A stretch of DNA of 53,429 nt, taken from Hellea sp. (GTDB lineage Bacteria; Pseudomonadota; Alphaproteobacteria; Caulobacterales; Maricaulaceae). This document shows, piece by piece, positions 50,604-53,429 of the stretch; positions within the stretch are counted from its first letter, which is position 1; each line of letters starts with the position of its first letter. The DNA lies in NCBI GenBank assembly GCA_020628425.1, contig JAHDEZ010000014.1:1-53429 (forward strand), given 5' to 3'. The translations under genes were made by a program, and so were the position numbers. The notes beneath the pieces were generated by a model, which saw only the letters and a list, made by a program, of their open reading frames with translations, did no database searches and had not been told where the DNA came from.

Positions 50604-51672
50604 AACGGGCTCGTGCTCGGTCAAGCACGGCACGATCCACATTCTGCTCCAAACGTTCCCGCAGCACAATCCGGTCCTGATTATAAGTGGAGACTTCACT
50701 TTCTCCGGCTTTCAGCAGCCAATAATATGCCTCTTCATAGCTTTGGGCGATGCCTTCACCTTTGGCCAATGTAAAAGCATAGAGAAACTGACCTTCGCTG
50801 TCACCGTTCCGGGCGGATTTGCCAAACCACTCAGCGGCTTCATTCACATTCATAGAAGTTCCGCGGCCTTGATATACCAGAAGTCCGTAATCCGCCTGTG
50901 CGGCGGCATGACCACTTTCTGCGGCCTGACGCATTAGCTCTACCATTCGGTTTGTATTTGGACGAATGTCCAAGTTTTCCTCATACATAATAGCAGCAAT
51001 ATAGGCCGCCTCGTTATCGCCTGCTGCTGCGGCTTTCTCGTATAGTGCCAATGCTTTGACCGGTTCTGTTTCGAACAGGCTATCCGCCATTTTCCGGTCT
51101 GCATGTTCATCGCCTCGCATGGCCGCCTTTTCGAGCCAGTGAGCGGCCTTATCTGCGTCTGGAATAACGCCTTGCCCCTTAAGATACATTTCGCCTATTG
51201 CCCGCATTGCGTCCCGTCGACCCGCCTGTGCCGCAGATGAAAACCAAGGCAAAGCATCTGATGGCGTTAAGCCCGCCAGTGACCGCAAAGACATTTCGCC
51301 GAGCCCCATATAAGCGTCGACATTTTGTTGGGTAGCGGCCTTTCGGAAATAGTCCGCCGCCTTGGTATGATCTATGGTTCCGGCTTCACCTCTCAAATAG
51401 ATATGTGCGACCATGACTTGTGCATCGGCCAGACCGTTATCAGCGGCGAAAGTGGCAAAATTCAATGCCTGCGTGACATCACCCAAAGTATAGGCGTCGA
51501 CGGCCTTATCGAAATTGCTGGAAATGGACATATCCATGATGGCCGTATTATCAGACGATGACGGTGTATCCGGGGTGAACCAAGCCTGGGCTGGCGTGGC
51601 AAGAATCAGGCTTGCGAACAGAGCTGATAAAGCTGCTTGATGGCTAATGCTGGGCCGTCTGGATATCCCCAA
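50590..51672 (-). CDS. Exported Sel1-repeat (TPR-like) protein
   Basis: A protein of about 360 residues with many Sel1-like repeats (for example LADAQVMVAHIYLRGEAG, GRRDAMRAIGEMYLKGQG, AAQADYGLLVYQGRGTS and GDSEGQFLYAFTLAKGEG), which usually act as protein-binding scaffolds. A signal peptide (ALSALFASLILATPAQA) indicates export. No in-frame ATG lies just before the signal. I chose TTG 51672, 67 bases inside thiE; the frame is open to an ATG at 51786 but that adds an unlikely N-terminus. Start therefore uncertain. Partner and function unknown. Confidence 0.75.
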   Translation of the reverse strand: MGISRRPSISHQAALSALFASLILATPAQAWFTPDTPSSSDNTAIMDMSISSNFDKAVDAYTLGDVTQALNFATFAADNGLADAQVMVAHIYLRGEAGTIDHTKAADYFRKAATQQNVDAYMGLGEMSLRSLAGLTPSDALPWFSSAAQAGRRDAMRAIGEMYLKGQGVIPDADKAAHWLEKAAMRGDEHADRKMADSLFETEPVKALALYEKAAAAGDNEAAYIAAIMYEENLDIRPNTNRMVELMRQAAESGHAAAQADYGLLVYQGRGTSMNVNEAAEWFGKSARNGDSEGQFLYAFTLAKGEGIAQSYEEAYYWLLKAGESEVSTYNQDRIVLRERLEQNVDRAVLDRARARFNAE

Positions 51673-52241
51673 ATTCCCGAGGAAACGGAGATGAAATCCG
51701 CGCCCGCCTGAATGACCTGTGCGGCATTGTTTACAGTGATGCCGCCAATTGCGACACAGGGTGTTTCGACGGTTTCGTTCCACCATGTTAAAATCTCCAG
51801 CTCTGCGCGGGTTTTTGGCGTTTTGGTATCCGTTTCAAAAAAGGCACCAAAGGCCACATAACTTGCGCCTGCGCTTGCAGCCTCAAAGGCCAGTTCCTTG
51901 GAATTATGGCATGTGACACCGATGATTGCATCATCGCCAAGCAGTTCTCTAGATGAAAAATAGTCCATGTCGTCCTGTCCGATATGAACGCCATCGGCTT
52001 CGATTTCTTTGGCCAAATCCGGTCGATCATTGATAATCACCGCCACTTCGTGTTTTTGACATATTGGTTTTATAGACTTGGCCGCCTGAATAACGGCTGA
52101 ATCCGAAACATCTTTAAGGCGGATTTGCAGGCAGGCAACAGGTGCTGCTGACAAAGCTTCATCCAATTTCTCAAGGAATACATCCATGTCAGGAATGAAC
52201 GGTGGTGTAATCAGATAGAGTTGGCAATGTATGTTTGACAT
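51606..52241 (-). CDS. thiE: Thiamine-phosphate synthase ThiE
   Basis: A 211-residue TIM-barrel enzyme joining HMP-pyrophosphate and thiazole phosphate to thiamine phosphate. Motifs are QLYLITPP, LQIRLKDVSD, VIINDRPDLAKEIEADGVHIGQ (shown split: IINDRPDLA, DGVHIGQDD), IGVTCHN, YVAFGAFFETDTK and CVAIGGIT. No TPP riboswitch was seen in the leader of this operon. Its start overlaps the rarD stop (TAATG). The 3' end is overlapped by the Sel1-repeat gene. Confidence 0.93.
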   Translation of the reverse strand: MSNIHCQLYLITPPFIPDMDVFLEKLDEALSAAPVACLQIRLKDVSDSAVIQAAKSIKPICQKHEVAVIINDRPDLAKEIEADGVHIGQDDMDYFSSRELLGDDAIIGVTCHNSKELAFEAASAGASYVAFGAFFETDTKTPKTRAELEILTWWNETVETPCVAIGGITVNNAAQVIQAGADFISVSSGIWGYPDGPALAIKQLYQLCSQA

Positions 52242-53140
52242 TATATGCCTGCCTTAATTTGCTTCTTTCGAGACTTTAACCAGGAGTCTGCCATGAATAT
52301 ACCAACGGCCAGCCAGATAAATCCGAAACACCAAGCATGGGCCATTGTGAATTTTTCACCGTAATATAGGCCGCACATGAATTGCAACGTCGGACCGATA
52401 TACTGTAAAAATCCCAACATGGTGAGGGTCAGACGACGCGCAGCAAATGCAAAAGCCATAAGCGGGAGGACGGTTATGGGGCCCGCCAATACCAACAGAA
52501 CCTTCATATCCGTGGGGGCGGTCGGGAAGTCAAACTGCCCCTGGCTGGTCAGCCAATAGATATAAGCGAGGGCAGGTAGGAGCAGTAAAATTACTTCGAT
52601 AAACAGACCTGGCATTGCATTGATATCAACCTGCTTTCTCATGACGCCATATATGGTGAAAGACGTGGCTAGAAATAATGATATTACAGGAAATTGACCA
52701 CCGTAAAAAGTCAGGATAAGTACGCCAATAATAGCAAGTACAACGGCTACTAATTGCCAAGGCGAAAGTGTTTCCTTGAAAAACACCACACCGACTAAAA
52801 CATACATGAGTGGATTGATATAATAACCGAGACTGCCTTGAAATATCTGTTCCTGCTGAATGGCCCAAATATAGACACCCCAATTGGCGGCCAATGCGAC
52901 AGAGGCTATGAATAGGAGCCCGACCTTTTTTTTATCTTTCAGGGCTGTCCAGACCTCACCTATTTGATCTCTGAATAATAGGATAAGCAAGCCGAAAGGG
53001 ATAGACCAGATAATTCTGTGCATCAGAATTTCAGTGGCTGCGATGGACTCGGTTATTTTGAAATAGACAGGAAATATGCCCCAGATGAAATAGGCGACTA
53101 TCCCTGCCCATAATCCAGATGTATCAACGCGTTCCTGCAT
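52241..53140 (-). CDS. rarD: EamA-family transporter RarD
   Basis: A 299-residue ten-helix inner-membrane protein of the drug/metabolite transporter superfamily, RarD branch. Characteristic segments are YFIWGIFPVYFKIT, EILMHRIIWSIPFG, NWGVYIWAIQQEQIFQGSLG, GYYINPLMYVLVGVVFFKE and the second half LTMLGFLQYIGPTLQFM. Substrate is not known for this group; RarD proteins are often listed as chloramphenicol-sensitivity proteins without proof. It heads a minus-strand pair with thiE and is divergent from rpsD. Confidence 0.93.
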   Translation of the reverse strand: MQERVDTSGLWAGIVAYFIWGIFPVYFKITESIAATEILMHRIIWSIPFGLLILLFRDQIGEVWTALKDKKKVGLLFIASVALAANWGVYIWAIQQEQIFQGSLGYYINPLMYVLVGVVFFKETLSPWQLVAVVLAIIGVLILTFYGGQFPVISLFLATSFTIYGVMRKQVDINAMPGLFIEVILLLLPALAYIYWLTSQGQFDFPTAPTDMKVLLVLAGPITVLPLMAFAFAARRLTLTMLGFLQYIGPTLQFMCGLYYGEKFTMAHAWCFGFIWLAVGIFMADSWLKSRKKQIKAGI

Positions 53141-53219
53141 TTTCGCCTCTTGTCACAATGGTTCGAGAGAGGCGAGTCAATTCGAAGATTGCAGGGTATA
53201 AAATCGGCTCATAAGTGGC

Positions 53220-53247
53220 TTGACATCCCTCGGCTTCGCGCTAAAAA
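53220..53247 (+). promoter_or_regulatory. Probable promoter of rpsD
   Basis: TTGACA at 53220-53225 is a perfect -35 box, and TAAAAA at 53242-53247 lies 16 bases on as a candidate -10. Transcripts would carry a leader of roughly 100 bases before the rpsD ATG at 53357. The -10 is only a fair match. Confidence 0.45.
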
Positions 53248-53304
53248 CCGCCAATCCTCAAACAGAGGAAAAGTACGGGCAGGTGTGGTGCCGCCGTTGT
53301 AATC

Positions 53305-53327
53305 GCAAACCGAATGAGTTGGTTTGC
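53305..53327 (+). promoter_or_regulatory. Hairpin in the rpsD leader
   Basis: GCAAACC (53305-53311) and GGTTTGC (53321-53327) form a perfect seven-pair stem with a 9-base loop, 29 bases before the rpsD start codon. A second short pairing (GGCA / TGCC) lies just upstream, at about 53278-53292. It may be a control site for ribosomal protein S4, which is known to autoregulate in other bacteria. No match to a known S4 leader is claimed. Confidence 0.35.
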
Positions 53328-53356
53328 CGGCCCACGTCGAAGAAGAGTTTAAACGC

Positions 53357-53429
53357 ATGTCTAAGCGTAGTTCAGTCAAATATAAAATTGACCGCCGTAT
53401 GGGCGAAAACATCTGGGGCCGCCCCAAAT
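53357..53429 (+). CDS. rpsD: 30S ribosomal protein S4, N-terminal fragment
   Basis: ATG 53357 opens a frame that runs off the window, giving 24 complete codons ([20 protein letters not shown], then GRPK). The stretch [15 protein letters not shown] is the conserved N-terminus of alphaproteobacterial S4, a primary 16S rRNA-binding protein of the small subunit. GAAGAAGAG lies 10-15 bases upstream as a ribosome site. As usual in alphaproteobacteria it is apart from the S13-S11-rpoA operon, judging from the upstream neighbour rarD. Confidence 0.88.
   Translation, partial: MSKRSSVKYKIDRRMGENIWGRPK

Overview
The window reads as chromosomal DNA of a marine-type alphaproteobacterium with moderate GC, most like the Caulobacterales/Maricaulales (Hyphomonadaceae-like) lineage. 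The basis is gene content and order: a complete dcw cluster running on through lpxC, bamD, recN and ligA; an NDUFA12-type complex I accessory gene; HdaA next to purM-purN; radA-cvpA-purF; an alphaproteobacterial S4 N-terminus; and CtrA-type TTAA-N7-TTAA boxes plus a GANTC site at the division genes. No phage, insertion sequence, CRISPR array, tRNA or rRNA gene was seen. No gene-free stretch exceeds about 230 bases.

Layout. Positions 1-4226: the N-terminus of a GbsR/MarR-type regulator (minus), a CitE-like lyase (plus), a 554-residue membrane/TPR-like protein of unknown function (minus), NDUFA12 and a DUF2155 protein (plus) and aat (minus). Positions 4394-28242: an almost gapless plus-strand block, mraZ-rsmH-ftsL-ftsI-murE-murF-mraY-murD-ftsW-murG-murC-murB-ddl-ftsQ-ftsA-ftsZ, then a terminator, then lpxC-bamD-recN-ligA. 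It makes meso-DAP peptidoglycan precursors, builds the divisome and continues into lipid A synthesis, outer-membrane assembly and DNA repair. It has an MraZ operator in front, a CtrA-like box inside ddl ahead of ftsQ, and a CtrA box with a GANTC site ahead of ftsZ. Positions 28267-30715: a TonB-dependent receptor whose signal peptide is one base out of frame with the rest. Positions 30721-33132: an ABC-F ATPase and ndk.

Positions 33202-35511 and 43963-46188 hold two paralogous three-gene cassettes (TadG-like, a small cysteine-containing TadE-like protein, a TadE-like protein), both on the minus strand and in the same order, with no Tad secretion machinery nearby. Between them lie purM-purN (minus), DUF2066-hdaA (plus), then an M16 lipoprotein peptidase and an RluA-type pseudouridine synthase (minus), and an S8 secreted protease. 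Positions 46363-53429: radA, cvpA, purF and a short-chain dehydrogenase (plus); a Sel1-repeat protein, thiE and rarD (minus); and the start of rpsD (plus).

The most interesting items are the twin Tad-like minor-pilin cassettes with a shared CxC...CxxxC pattern in the middle protein and a shared C-terminal LVE in the large protein; the two candidate CtrA boxes in the division block; the evenly phased MraZ operator; and the TonB receptor with a frameshift and a hairpin over its ribosome-binding site. All calls were made by reading the sequence. No database search was run, so family names rest on recognised motifs and gene context.
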